Shown here: piece by piece, positions 52,701 to 63,582 of the stretch
Numbering within the stretch: the first letter of the stretch is position 1
Layout of the letters: each line of letters begins with the position of its first letter
NCBI GenBank assembly: GCA_030144725.1
Contig: JASKMD010000017.1
Coordinates: 7,925,722-7,989,721, forward strand
DNA from: Haematococcus lacustris
Lineage: Eukaryota > Chlorophyta > Chlorophyceae > Chlamydomonadales > Haematococcaceae
DNA: 64,000 bases
Reading direction: 5' to 3'
Translations under genes and position numbers: made by a program
Notes under the pieces: model-generated
Told to the model about the DNA's origin: nothing
Databases searched by the model: none
What the model saw: the letters and a program-made list of their open reading frames with translations, nothing else

Positions 52701-53674
52701 ATGGTTCGTACTCATACCATGCCCTGTCCCACCCCCTCCCAGCCCTGCCCCACCCCCTCCCAGCCCTGCCCTGCCCCACCCCTCCCAGCCCTGCCCTGCC
52801 CCACCCCTCCCAGCCCTGTTCCACCCCCTCCCAGCCCTGCCCCTCCCCTCCCCTTCCCAGCCCTGCCCCACCCCCTCCCAGCCCTGCCCTGCCCTTCCCC
52901 TCCCAGCCCTGCCCCACCCCTCCCAGCCCTGCCCTGCCCCTCCCCTCCCAGCCCTGCCCCACCCCCTCCCATCCCTGCCCTGCCCTTCCCCTCCCAGCCC
53001 TGCCCCACCCCCTCCCAGCCCTGCCCTGCCCCTCCCCTCCCAGCCCTGCCCCACCCCCTCCCAGCCCTGCCCCACCCCCTTCCAGCCCTGCCCTGCCCCT
53101 CCCCTCCCAGCCCTGCCCCACCCCCTCCCAGCCCTGCCCTGCCCCACCCCTCCCAGCCCTTCCCCACCCCTCCCAGCCCTGCCCTGCCCCTCCCAGCCCT
53201 GCCCCTCCCAGCCCTGCCCCACCCATTTCCAACCAGGCCCAGCCCTGCCCCTCCCCATGCTTGCCCTGCCCTGGCCCTCCCCTCCCCACCTCTGCCCCTT
53301 TATACCTATCCCCATGCCATGCACTACCCACTGCCAGCCATGCCATGCCATGCCCCACCCACTGCCAGCCATGCCTGTCTCCCCAGCCCAGCCCTGACCT
53401 ACTGCCCTACACCTCACACTGTCCTTGCTTTGCGTTTCTCTTGTTGTCTGACGGCTGCGCACTGTCCTGCGTACAGCTATGTATATTTGCTCCTTACTGG
53501 GCCCTGTCGACTTGTCAACCCGTGTCCCCGGAGGTCTAGAGTGCAATGGCCTATGCCGGATGTAACGGTGCTGAAACCATCGCTACCATCGGCAGGCATT
53601 CCATCGAAAACATCGCGACCAAGCCAGAGCGTCTGGGATGCAGCTTGCAATGTGATGAGGCTTACAGTGCTCAT
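49796..53674 (-). CDS. KDZ-unit partner gene, copy 2
   Basis: Identical gene model to copy 1 shifted by 14,747 bp: exons 53498-53674, 52408-52581, 52069-52146, 51625-51900, 50713-50736, 50619-50637, 50259-50453, 49796-50037. It keeps the full 395-codon frame, the coiled coil and the C-terminal membrane segment. It starts about 35 bp from the F3 end. Family unknown. Confidence 0.65.
52719..53287 (+). repeat. Minisatellite (CCCAGCCCTGCCC-type), copy 2
   Basis: Copy of 37972-38540 in the first intron of the second partner gene. No difference seen. Confidence 0.9.
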
Positions 53675-53708
53675 GTATCATGGCCGCATTCAGAGCCTTG
53701 CTTCAAGG

Positions 53709-53761
53709 CAGATAAGTCACCCGGTAAGAATTCCGACAATGCTGCGGAAAATTATCTAACA
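53709..53761 (+). repeat. Terminal motif M, copy 5
   Basis: Left end of F3, same variant as copy 3. Confidence 0.9.
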
Positions 53762-55865
53762 CTAGTACAGCGGGCCCGTCCGACAGCGGACGGGGCAGAC
53801 GGACCTCCGGCCACAATGCTCTTGCACCAGTCCTTGCACCAGCTCTTGCACCAGGCCACAGTGCTGAGCGCTGAGTCTAACTGCTGGATGTGTGAGTTTA
53901 AGTGCTGAGTCTCAGTAAGTGAGTCAGGGCCAGCAGGCTATGCAGCAAACACCTCACTGTACACAACATTACCTGTAGGGTTGGCCTAAAGCGTATGCGG
54001 CGACTAAAATGACGGTATATACGTATGTATATACTGTATGCATAGGTCCGTAGGGCGAACCGTAGGTGCAAGGTCATCATTTTGCAAAAGTGAGCATGTA
54101 GGCAAAAGTGAGTATGCACAACAACCATAATAACTCCCACCCTGCTGCTGCCCTACCCTGCCCGGCTGCCCTGCTGCTGCCCTACCCTGCCCGGCTGCCC
54201 TGCTGCTGCCCTACCGTGCCCGGCTGCCCTGCTGCTGCCCTACCCTGACCGGCTGCCCTGATGCCCTGCTGCTGCCCTACCCTGATGGCTGCCCAGCTGC
54301 CCTGCTGCTGCCCTACCCTGACCGGCTGCCTGGCTTCCCTGCTGCTGCCCTACCCTGACCGGCTGCCCTGCTGCTGCCCTGCTCCTACCCTACCCTGTCC
54401 GGCTGCCGTGCTGCTGCCCCACCCTAACCGGCTGCCCTGCTCCTATCCTACCCTGTCTGGCTGCGCTGCTGCTGCCCTACCCTGACCGGCTGCCCTGATG
54501 CCCTGCTGCGCTGCTGCTGCCCTACCCTGATGGCTGACCGGCTGCCCTGCTGCTGCCCTACTCTGCCCGGCTGCCTGGCTTCCCTGCTGCTGCCCTACCC
54601 TGACCGGCTGCCCTGCTGCCCTGCTGCTGCCCTGCTCCTACCCTACCCTGTCCGGCTGCCGTGCTGCTGCCCCACCCTAACCGGCTGCCCTGCTCCTATC
54701 CTACCCTGTCTGGCTGCGCTGCTGCTGCCCTACCCTGACCGGCTGCCCTGATGCCCTGCTGCGCTGCTGCTGCCCTACCCTGATGGCTGACCGGCTGCCC
54801 TGCTGCTGCCCTACCCTGCCCGGCTGCCCTGCAACTGCCCTGCCCTGCCCGGCTGCCCTGCTGCTGCCCTACCCTGACCGGCTGCCCTGCTGCTGCCCTA
54901 CCCTGCCCGGCTGCCCTGCGGCTGCCCTACCCTGACCGGCTGCCCTGCTGCTGCCCTACCCTGACCGGCTGCCCTGCGGCTGCCCTGCCCTGCCCGGCTG
55001 CCCTGCTGCTGCCCTACCCTGACCGGCTGCCCTGCTGCTGCCCTACCCTGACCGGCTGCGCTGCTGCAGCCCTACCCTGACCGGCTGCCTTGATGCCCTG
55101 CTGCGCTGCTGCTGCCCTACCCTGATGGCTGCCCGGCTGCCCTGCTGCTGCCCTACCCTGACCGGCTGCCCGTCCGCCATGTCCGGGTCTCGTCGCCACA
55201 TTCCTCGTATGCATCATCAGGTGGTTCCCGTGCAATGACTGTCATGGCTGGCTGGCTGCATATCGCAGCGACTTGCATTTGACCCGCGGTTACTGACACA
55301 CCGCTGTTACGGTGAATTGTGCGCCCTGCATGCTTTGCACTATCACGGTCAAACCTTTGGTATTCGGGGTACGCTACGTATACGGTATACCCTGTGTACA
55401 AAGCCCCATCGTTACAGCGTGGCCTGGCACGGCTTGAAGGCCAACTGCAACCATCCAGCCTACTTGTCGCAATGCCCTGTTAGAGCGGCACGGAGGAGGG
55501 TCGCATAAGGAGGCTATTGGAGCTGGCTACGCAGTGACTCGTCAGCAGCCGCAGCCAAATGTGGCCGCAGCCATCGTTGGACTTGACTCGTTTGACTTTT
55601 GGCTGTGAACCGTTTGACTTTAGACCGTCCGCTGACTTTGAACTATCTCTGCGCTGGCTGCATCGCCATCGTTTGCTGAGCCAGGTTCGCTGGTAGCTAC
55701 TATTTGTGGGGCATTAGAACCGCAGATCGGAAATCGATCTCACGGCACAGTGCATCTTTCGCGATTCTGTGCGGAGGGAGTTCTTACATACTTATTGCGA
55801 GGCTGTGCGCGCAATCGCAGGCGGTTCCGCCGGACCCCCCCCCCTAGCAGTTTTAATAGTATAGA
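53762..55865 (+). mobile_element. 2.1-kb insertion, second copy
   Basis: Duplicate of 39015-41118, carried along by the segmental duplication. Confidence 0.65.
54141..55171 (+). repeat. 29-bp minisatellite, copy 2
   Basis: Copy of 39394-40424 with no length change seen. Confidence 0.93.
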
Positions 55866-56764
55866 TACGTCGGTATTTTGCCCAGCCTCCGAACCAGGAC
55901 CCCCCGCTTCAGGACCTTACCCAATACGACTAGATGGTCCGCGGGCGCAGCGCTGCGCCTTATCAACCCGAGCCGTGACCCTGTGACCTCTCACACACAA
56001 CGCAGCACCTGAACGCCGAACGCAGACTGTGTGCCTCATGGTGTAGTGTCTTGCAGGTGAGGCGCCAGCCAGCAGCCACACAGCATTCGCGACCAGCCAT
56101 AGCATACATGCGCCCCGGTCGAGCGAAAGGAGCAAAAGGAAAGGTGCGCTGTTGACGAGCTAGCGGAACAGCGAACAATCGATTGGTAAAGTCTGTGGCT
56201 GCTTGCAGGTGGACTTCCAATGGCTAGGAGGCTACGCAGCTAAAAGGTGCAGCTAGTGAGCGCAGCCACAAACAGCAAGGAGCTTAGAGCGGCAGAGCGG
56301 AGGACTATTGGAGGAGCCTGGAGCGCAGGAGCAGTTGTGAGCCAGGAGCCAAGAAGTGCAGCCAAGGAAAGCAGCTTGGCAGAGCAGCCAGGGACAGCCA
56401 GGAGCAGTCAGGAGCAGCCATGAACAGTTGTGAGCGGCAGCAATAAACGGCACCCATGAGCAGCGCCCTCCCCCCCTGCCATCCCCCCCTTCACCCCACA
56501 CCCAACCCCCTCCCCCCCCTCACACACTCCAATTAGCAAGTGGTGAGTGGCATCTCTTGCAACTATGCAGCTCTATGTACCTAGTCTGACCGCTAGCATG
56601 CCCTTGTTTGCTGCAGGTTCCAATGGTCACACCCCTTCCCTTTTCCCACTACCACCACTAGCACCTCCCCTTCCCTTCCCTTTTCCGACACGCCCACCCC
56701 CTCCCAATCCGCCGACAAACCCCTCACGCCCAACCCCATCCCCAACTCAATGGTACCCTCCCTC

Positions 56765-56987
56765 CCCATCTCCCCTCCCCTCCCCTCCCCTCCCCTCCCC
56801 TCCCCTCCCCTCCCCTCCCCTCCCCTCCCCTCCCCTCCCCTCCCCTCCCCTCCCCTCCCCTCCCCTCCCCTCCCCTCCCCTCCCCTCCCCTCCCCTCCCC
56901 TCCCCTTCTCCCCTCCCTCTCTCCCTCTCCCTCCTCTTCTCCCCTCCCTTCTCCTCTCTCCTCCTCCTCCTCCCCTCCTCCTCCCCT
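56765..56987 (+). repeat. (CTCCC)n array, F3 left arm
   Basis: About 28 clean units to 56,905, then a degenerate CT-rich tail. It differs strongly from the otherwise identical F2 left arm. Confidence 0.95.
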
Positions 56988-59900
56988 GCAGTTGTGGAAG
57001 GGCGCGTACAGCCTAGAGTCAGCTGATCTCTCTACCCTACCTTGCAGCCAAGAGCAGCAACCAAGTGCTGCCAGGAGTAGCCAGGAGCAGCCAGCTGCTA
57101 GGAGCAGCAAGGAGCAGCAGCCAAGAGCAGCCAGAAGCAACAGCCAAAAGCATCCTGGAGCAGCAGCCAGGAGGAGCATCCCATGACAGGTCCATGAGAT
57201 GTTGATTGCCCAGGTCAATGACATGTTAACTGCGTGCGAATGCTGCATGGCGTGACTCGAGGCAGCAGGTGTGTGGCGCTAGCATAGGCTGCTGCAGCCA
57301 TGCCTCCATGCTTGCCAGCAGGGTGGCAACAGCCTTGAGCATGAGCATGACATGTGTAGCATGCTTGGTGATTGCAGGCGGTAGGCGGCAGTGGCGTAGA
57401 GCAGCAGCCAACATTGTTGCTGTGTTATTATGTTGAATGTGCTGTCACCTTGTTGTTGTAGGTGAAGCGCCCAGTTCCGCTTCCGCCCTAGCACAGCCTT
57501 GCCCTAGCACAGCACAGCCCAGCCCAGCCAGGAGCGGCAGCCAGGCGTTGCTGGGGTGTTTGACTAGCCTGCCCACCTCTAGTCATGCATGTCGTTGGTT
57601 GTTGATCACAAGCATGCCCCTTGCTTGCTGCAGGTCTAACAGTCACACTCCAACCCCTTGGCTCCTTCCCCCTAATCCTACCCTGTCCCATCACCAACAC
57701 CTCCAAGTCTCCTATTCCCCCAACCCCCCCCCTTCCCCTCACCTCCCCCCCGACATCGTAGTCCCCTCCCTACCCTACCCAGCAACCAGGAGCAACCCCC
57801 TCTTCTCCCTCTAATCCCTGCCCCCTCTCATTTGTCATCTCCCTTTCCTGCCTACCCTCTTTTCTCCCTCTAATCCCTAGCCCTTCTTATAAATGGTTAG
57901 GGTCCCAGCCGGTAAGTGGCTGAGACCCAGCCTGATCTCCCTCCCTCACGTGCACGCCCCTTGGTTGCAGGTCTGATGGGCACCTCCCCCCCCCCCTTCC
58001 TTCTTCCCATTCCCCCCTTACCCGCCACAACACAGCCTCCGCCCGGGCTGCAGTGGATAAGCAGCAGGCTGCGGTGCATGAGCAGCAGCAGCAGGCTGTA
58101 GGTGTGTGGCAGTGCAGGCTGCAGGTAGCAACAGGCTGCAGGTGTGCTGCAGTGCATGAGCAGCAGCAGCAGGTGGCAGTGCATGTACTGCAGTGGATAA
58201 GCAGTAGCAGCAGGCTGTCATGCATGAACCTTGTATCAGCAGCATGGCTGTCCTGAGCTTCCGTTCAGTTTCATGCGGGATTGTAAGCAGTGAATGATCA
58301 AGATGTAATGATGAAGACAGTGGTGGTCATCAGCAGTAAATTGCGAACGAATGATGCTTACGCCCCTTGTATGGACAACACCACCACGTGGTGATGCGCT
58401 GATGCTGCAAACGTGGTAGCCACCTGCTACATACCCCCTTAACATGTAAGCATCACGGTCATGCTTAGCAAGTGCAGGACTGGCAGTGATCCAGCCACAC
58501 AGCTAGTTCCTGGAGACGCATCCATGGTGCATGTGGTCGGTGCATGAGGGCGACACTAGGGGTACCCGGCATTCAGCTGCAAACCATGTTATCACTTGCG
58601 CCTCGTGAGTAGTGCATTACATTAAGGCTTGGTAAGGCATGTGATGGTATCAACGGCAAGAACACGAGAACGCTGTGAAGACGGGTTGTCCATACAAGCG
58701 GGCCATCCATGCACTAACCGGTTGTCAGCCCACTGTCCCTAGGTATGTAGGTGCGCAGTGAGCCAGTGGTATGGCGGATTGGTATCACAGTGTACCACAC
58801 CAGCTGTGTTGGCTTACATCATAGTGTACCACACCAGCTGTGTTGGACTTGTCCAGCTGGCTGTGACACATTGGGCGTGGATTACTGCCAGGCCTGCATT
58901 TGCTAGGCATGACCGTGATGCATACATGCAAAGGGGGTAGGTAGAAGGTGTCTACCACGTTTGCAGCATTAGCGCATCACCGCGTGGTGGTGTTGTCCAT
59001 ACAAGGGGCGTAGGAATCGTTTGAGAGGATACACGGCTAATGACCACCACCATTTTCTTCATTACATCATGACCATCATTACATCATGACCAAGTATCAT
59101 TCGTGCGCAATTTACTGCTGATGACCACCACTGTCTTCATCATTACATCTTGATCATTCACTGCTTACAATCACGGTGTGTGGCATGGAACTAAACGGAA
59201 GCTCAGGACAGCCATGCTGCTGATTGCTGAAACAAGGATGCATTGCTACACACATACAACTTGTTGTCCATGCACTGCTGCTCATGGACTACAGCCTGCT
59301 GCTGCTGCTTATCCACTGCAACACATGCACTGCAGCCTGTTGCTGCTGCTCATGCATTGCAGCCTGGGCGGTGGCTGTGTTGTGGCGGAAAAGGGTTAAC
59401 AACACCAACTGGCACCCCCACCACCATCACCCCCACCACCACTACCATCACCACGAATCACCCCACCCCACCCCCACCACCAAGCTATGGCGCACAGTAC
59501 GGACCGGCAACCCCCCATGTGCTTGGCTTGGCTTGGCTCTCCTACTGCCGTCCCCTTGGGGGAGGGATGGGCTGGGTTAGTGTGGTGTGTGGGCATGGCA
59601 TGGCTAGAGTGGGCTGGCTGGTCGCTACTACTAGCGCCCGCTCCATGCTGCCCGCCCAAGACGGGGTGGCGGATTTGGAGGTGGTGGGACAGGAGAGGGA
59701 AGATTTGGAGGTGGTGGGACAGGAGAGGGAACCTAGGAGGAAGGGGCCAAAAGGCAGGAGGGTGACCGTCAAACCTGCAACAAAGAAGGGATGGGCTTGC
59801 ATTTACTGCCCCATAGCACCCAACTCCTGGCTGCCGCAGCCATGCTTCACTAACCACACAACAGCGGACTCATGGAGGCTTGCGCTTGCCTTATTGCCTT

Positions 59901-60552
59901 ATGGCAGCTGACTGGGATGTGGGATGAGGGATGTGAGATGATGCAAGGTAGGGGTGGGCAGGGGAGGAGAGGAGAGGGTGCCGTTCCTGGCTGCCACTCT
60001 TGGCTGCCGCTCCTGGCTGCCAATCTTGGGTGCCTCTCCTGGCTGCCGCTCCTGGCTGCCCGCTCTAGGCTGCCGCTCCAGGCTGCTCGCTCCAGTCTGC
60101 CCGCTCCAGGGTGCTCGCTCAAGGCCTTGCTTGCAATCACCAAGCCATGCTACACTTGTCATGCTCCAGCTGCCTCCAACTGCAAGCAAACATCAGCCAG
60201 CTCAGCCCCAACAAGCTTATTAACAAGGACATGCATGACCAGAGTTTGGCAGGCTGGGCTAACAGCATGTGCACTCACCTAAAGTCTGGCTGTCGCTCCA
60301 AGCGCCTCCTAGCTGCTGCTCCTAGCTGCATGCTTGTCCACCACAGTCTAGCAATGTCACTGCTGTTGTTGACGTGCCTGCCATCCAAGCCATCAAGGCA
60401 TTCACCTTGCACGTCAGACCTGCCATGTCATGTCCCACTGGCAGCCGCACCACCACTGGCACAGCATTAGCAATAGCAAAGGCACTAACAACACCAGCAC
60501 ATCTGGCAGTAGCATTGGCATTGTGGCTACAAGCGCAGGCCAGCCAAGGAGG

Positions 60553-60640
60553 AGGGAGGGGAGGGGAGGGGAGGGGAGGGGAGGGGAGGGGAGGGGAGGG
60601 GAGGGGAGGGGAGGGGAGGGGAGGGGAGGGGAGGGGAGAT
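60553..60640 (+). repeat. (GGGGA)n array, F3 right arm
   Basis: About 17 units, the shortest of the six arrays. Confidence 0.95.
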
Positions 60641-61543
60641 GGGGAGGGAGGGTACCATTGAGTTGGGGATGGGGTTGGGCGTGAGGGGTTTGTCGGCGGA
60701 TTGGGAGGGGGTGGGCGTGTCGGAAAAGGGAAGGGAAGGGGAGGTGCTAGTGGTGGTAGTGGGAAAAGGGAAGGGGTGTGACCATTGGAACCTGCAGCAA
60801 ACAAGGGCATGCTAGCGGTCAGACTAGGTACATAGAGCTGCATAGTTGCAAGAGATGCCACTCACCACTTGCTAATTGGAGTGTGTGAGGGGGGGGAGGG
60901 GGTTGGGTGTGGGGTGAAGGGGGGGATGGCAGGGGGGGGAGGGCGCTGCTCATGGGTGCCGTTTATTGCTGCCGCTCACAACTGTTCATGGCTGCTCCTG
61001 ACTGCTCCTGGCTGTCCCTGGCTGCTCTGCCAAGCTGCTTTCCTTGGCTGCACTTCTTGGCTCCTGGCTCACAACTGCTCCTGCGCTCCAGGCTCCTCCA
61101 ATAGTCCTCCGCTCTGCCGCTCTAAGCTCCTTGCTGTTTGTGGCTGCGCTCACTAGCTGCACCTTTTAGCTGCGTAGCCTCCTAGCCATTGGAAGTCCAC
61201 CTGCAAGCAGCCACAGACTTTACCAATCGATTGTTCGCTGTTCCGCTAGCTCGTCAACAGCGCACCTTTCCTTTTGCTCCTTTCGCTCGACCGGGGCGCA
61301 TGTATGCTATGGCTGGTCGCGAATGCTGTGTGGCTGCTGGCTGGCGCCTCACCTGCAAGACACTACACCATGAGGCACACAGTCTGCGTTCGGCGTTCAG
61401 GTGCTGCGTTGTGTGTGAGAGGTCACAGGGTCACGGCTCGGGTTGATAAGGCGCAGCGCTGCGCCCGCGGACCATCTAGTCGTATTGGGTAAGGTCCTGA
61501 AGCGGGGGGTCCTGGTTCGGAGGCTGGGCAAAATACCGACGTA

Positions 61544-61596
61544 TGTTAGATAATTTTTCGCAGCATTGTCGGAATTCTTACCGGGTGACTTATCTG
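61544..61596 (-). repeat. Terminal motif M, copy 6
   Basis: Right end of F3 and of the whole complex. The joined arm shows the empty site for the 2.1-kb insertion. Confidence 0.9.
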
Positions 61597-62019
61597 GCAA
61601 TAACCAGATAGATCACACCGTTAAAATTCTCCGCGGGGTTGCGATTTAGCCACACAGTGGGAGGGAGAATTTGCCCGACCCCTTCCCCAGGCGTTCTGCC
61701 GCACCCACCTCGTCGGCTTAGTGTGGGATGTGCGGCACCCGCACCAATGCGCCTCAAACGGGCAGATGGCAGCGATGTGACCTCTCACTGTGACGGTGCG
61801 CTTATGCGTATCCGTAAACCACACTTTAGCAGAGTGACTGAGGAGGTCAATGGTGGGCTGCTACCAGCTCACCATTCGGGTTCGACTCCCGAGGGTCCCG
61901 TTCTAAACCTGGGCTCAGTTGCTGTGCGAGAGTGTGGATAGTAGAGACTGCGTTGGACATTTCTAAGTGGACATGCCGCTCACACTGTAAGATTAAAGGC
62001 AGCGGCTACGCCGTGACAA

Positions 62020-63582
62020 ATGGTTTCCGACCGACGTCGGTACAGCAACATGACAGACAATCCAGGCAATGGCGGGCCATCCGCCGTAGTCGAACCCCCC
62101 AGCAACACACCTTCAGAGCCCGGCGGTGATACGCTAGATAAGCTCTTGGAAGCAGCTCGGACTAATCCAGTGCTTCGGGCGAAGTTCAACGCCGTTATTG
62201 AAACCTTCTCAGGTGGCTCTAAAGCCCCTGGTGACTCTCCTTCTGGCAATGACCCAGAGGATACCCCTGGTGGCGAGGTAGAAGAGGGCGAGATGGACGA
62301 ACAACGACCTCGCTACATCGGAGGAGACGAGGACTACATCCTTGAGCTGGAAGCGAACCAGCTGCAGATTCAGGCCGAGAACGAAGCTCTCCGCCAAGCG
62401 CTGTCTTCCATCACTGCTAAGGTACCGTCTCGATCCCTTCCACCTCGCAGGGTAGATCCAGCAGGCAGGGCAGGTGCCCCTGCGTCGACTGGACAGCCTG
62501 GTGCAGGTGCTGCAGGGCTAGATCGAGGCGCCCCTATGGGTCCTTCTCCTCTTAACCTGCCGTTTCCCTTGTCCTTGGGCTCCAGGTCTATACCTGGCCC
62601 AGATAAGTGGACTGATGCGTGCAGCAATAGTCATCGCAGAGCCTTAGCATTCTGCGACGACCTTGAGCGTCACTGCGAACGCTACCGCCTTGATGTTGCA
62701 TCCACGCTGCCTGCTTTCTTGACTGGCGCAGCTCGCAACACTTGGTACCCATCCATCAAGGAGTCCTTTGCTGCCTTGTATGCTGATGTTCCTGACTGGC
62801 CTTACCTGCGTGCCGCCTTCTGCGAGTACACAGGAGACGACCTGCGTGACGACTGTAATGTCGCCCGTACTAAGCTGCTTGATGGTGCCATCAAGATGTC
62901 TGCAGGAATGCTCCTGGGCCAGTACATCACTGATTTCAGAAACAATCTGCTGTTTGCAGGAAATGACAGCATGTGTCAGCCTTTGCTGGCCATGGTGTTC
63001 ACCAGGGGTCTCAGCTCTGCCTTACAGCCTGCTGTTCTCAAGGACCTGGCTGCATTTAAGAACCCCACTCTGTCTCAGGCTATGGAGGCTGCTAAGCAGG
63101 CTCAGCGCAATGTGGTCATGCTGTCCACCACCACACCCACTAAGGGTGCTGGTACCTCTGGTGTCCATGCTGTGCAGGCGTCCAGTGCCCTGGGAGGTGA
63201 GGCCCACCCCGGCAGGCGTGGCAATAAGCCCCCTGATTCTGGTGGTGTTGGCAAGAGGCCCAGACATGATGAGCTGTGGTCCAAGAAACCCCTGTTGCCT
63301 GGGCAGTATTGCTTCAAGTGCAACCATCCCGGCCACCTGACCAACCACCCCTGCCCCTTCCGCCACTTCACGGCTATTGAGGCCCGGCGCAGGTCTGGGT
63401 ATCCTCACCCACCTGAGGGTGCCAAGAAGCCTGGCCAAGCCAAGTCCAAGCCTCCTTCTGAGTCTGGTGCTTCTGAGTCAGAGCATGAGCCTGAGCCCCA
63501 GCCCCCACCTAAGGCTGCTAAGTCTAGGGATCAGGGCATGCGCCGTGGTGTCCGCACAGCCCGTATTGGCATCAACCGCTAG
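62020..63582 (+). CDS. Retrotransposon Gag
   Basis: 520 codons from ATG 62020 (A at -3, G at +4) to TAG 63580-63582. ATG 62050 is an alternative start. An acidic, Pro/Ser-rich N-terminus is followed by a short coiled coil (about residues 108-130), a Pro/Gly linker, a helical gag capsid-like domain (about 195-360) and a zinc knuckle with Cys431, Cys434, His439, Cys445. That is CX2CX4HX5C, one residue longer than usual. The tail is Lys/Arg-rich. It would package element RNA into particles. The frame stays open after the stop into the protease region. Confidence 0.8.
   Translation: MVSDRRRYSNMTDNPGNGGPSAVVEPPSNTPSEPGGDTLDKLLEAARTNPVLRAKFNAVIETFSGGSKAPGDSPSGNDPEDTPGGEVEEGEMDEQRPRYIGGDEDYILELEANQLQIQAENEALRQALSSITAKVPSRSLPPRRVDPAGRAGAPASTGQPGAGAAGLDRGAPMGPSPLNLPFPLSLGSRSIPGPDKWTDACSNSHRRALAFCDDLERHCERYRLDVASTLPAFLTGAARNTWYPSIKESFAALYADVPDWPYLRAAFCEYTGDDLRDDCNVARTKLLDGAIKMSAGMLLGQYITDFRNNLLFAGNDSMCQPLLAMVFTRGLSSALQPAVLKDLAAFKNPTLSQAMEAAKQAQRNVVMLSTTTPTKGAGTSGVHAVQASSALGGEAHPGRRGNKPPDSGGVGKRPRHDELWSKKPLLPGQYCFKCNHPGHLTNHPCPFRHFTAIEARRRSGYPHPPEGAKKPGQAKSKPPSESGASESEHEPEPQPPPKAAKSRDQGMRRGVRTARIGINR

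Larger units (their letters stand above)
47214..61543. repeat. Segmental duplication, copy 2 (U plus F3)
   Basis: Counterpart of 32467-47213. Identity is essentially complete to about 56,767. Beyond that the CTCCC array length and the element centre differ, and the right arm is F3-type rather than F1-type. Confidence 0.9.
26172..61596. mobile_element. 35-kb KDZ transposon complex: F1-U-F2-U-F3
   Basis: Three foldback-like elements F1 (26172-32519), F2 (38962-47266) and F3 (53709-61596) alternate with two copies of a 6.4-kb unit U (32520-38961 and 47267-53708). Every F begins and ends with the same 53-bp motif in inverted orientation. U carries a KDZ transposase gene and a second convergent gene. 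If the internal duplication is undone, a single F1-U-F3 element of about 20 kb remains. The outer flanks, GGCATAAC on the left and GCAATAAC on the right, match at 6 of 8 positions. They may be an eroded 8-bp target duplication, the size reported for Zisupton-type elements. Confidence 0.65.
53709..61596. mobile_element. Foldback-like element F3
   Basis: Both arms are of one type (outer inverted repeats 55866-56,765 and about 60,641-61543), so F3 is a matched palindrome like F1 and unlike F2. The left arm has the 2.1-kb insertion (53762-55865) and the right arm does not. The centre (58.3-59.2 kb) again has inner inverted blocks around GGACAACACCACCA. Low-complexity frames only. Confidence 0.8.

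Noticed and set aside
61827..61899. A tRNA gene
   Set aside because: T-arm and box motifs are present, but no 5' acceptor strand pairs with the 3' side and the anticodon loop is not 7 nt.
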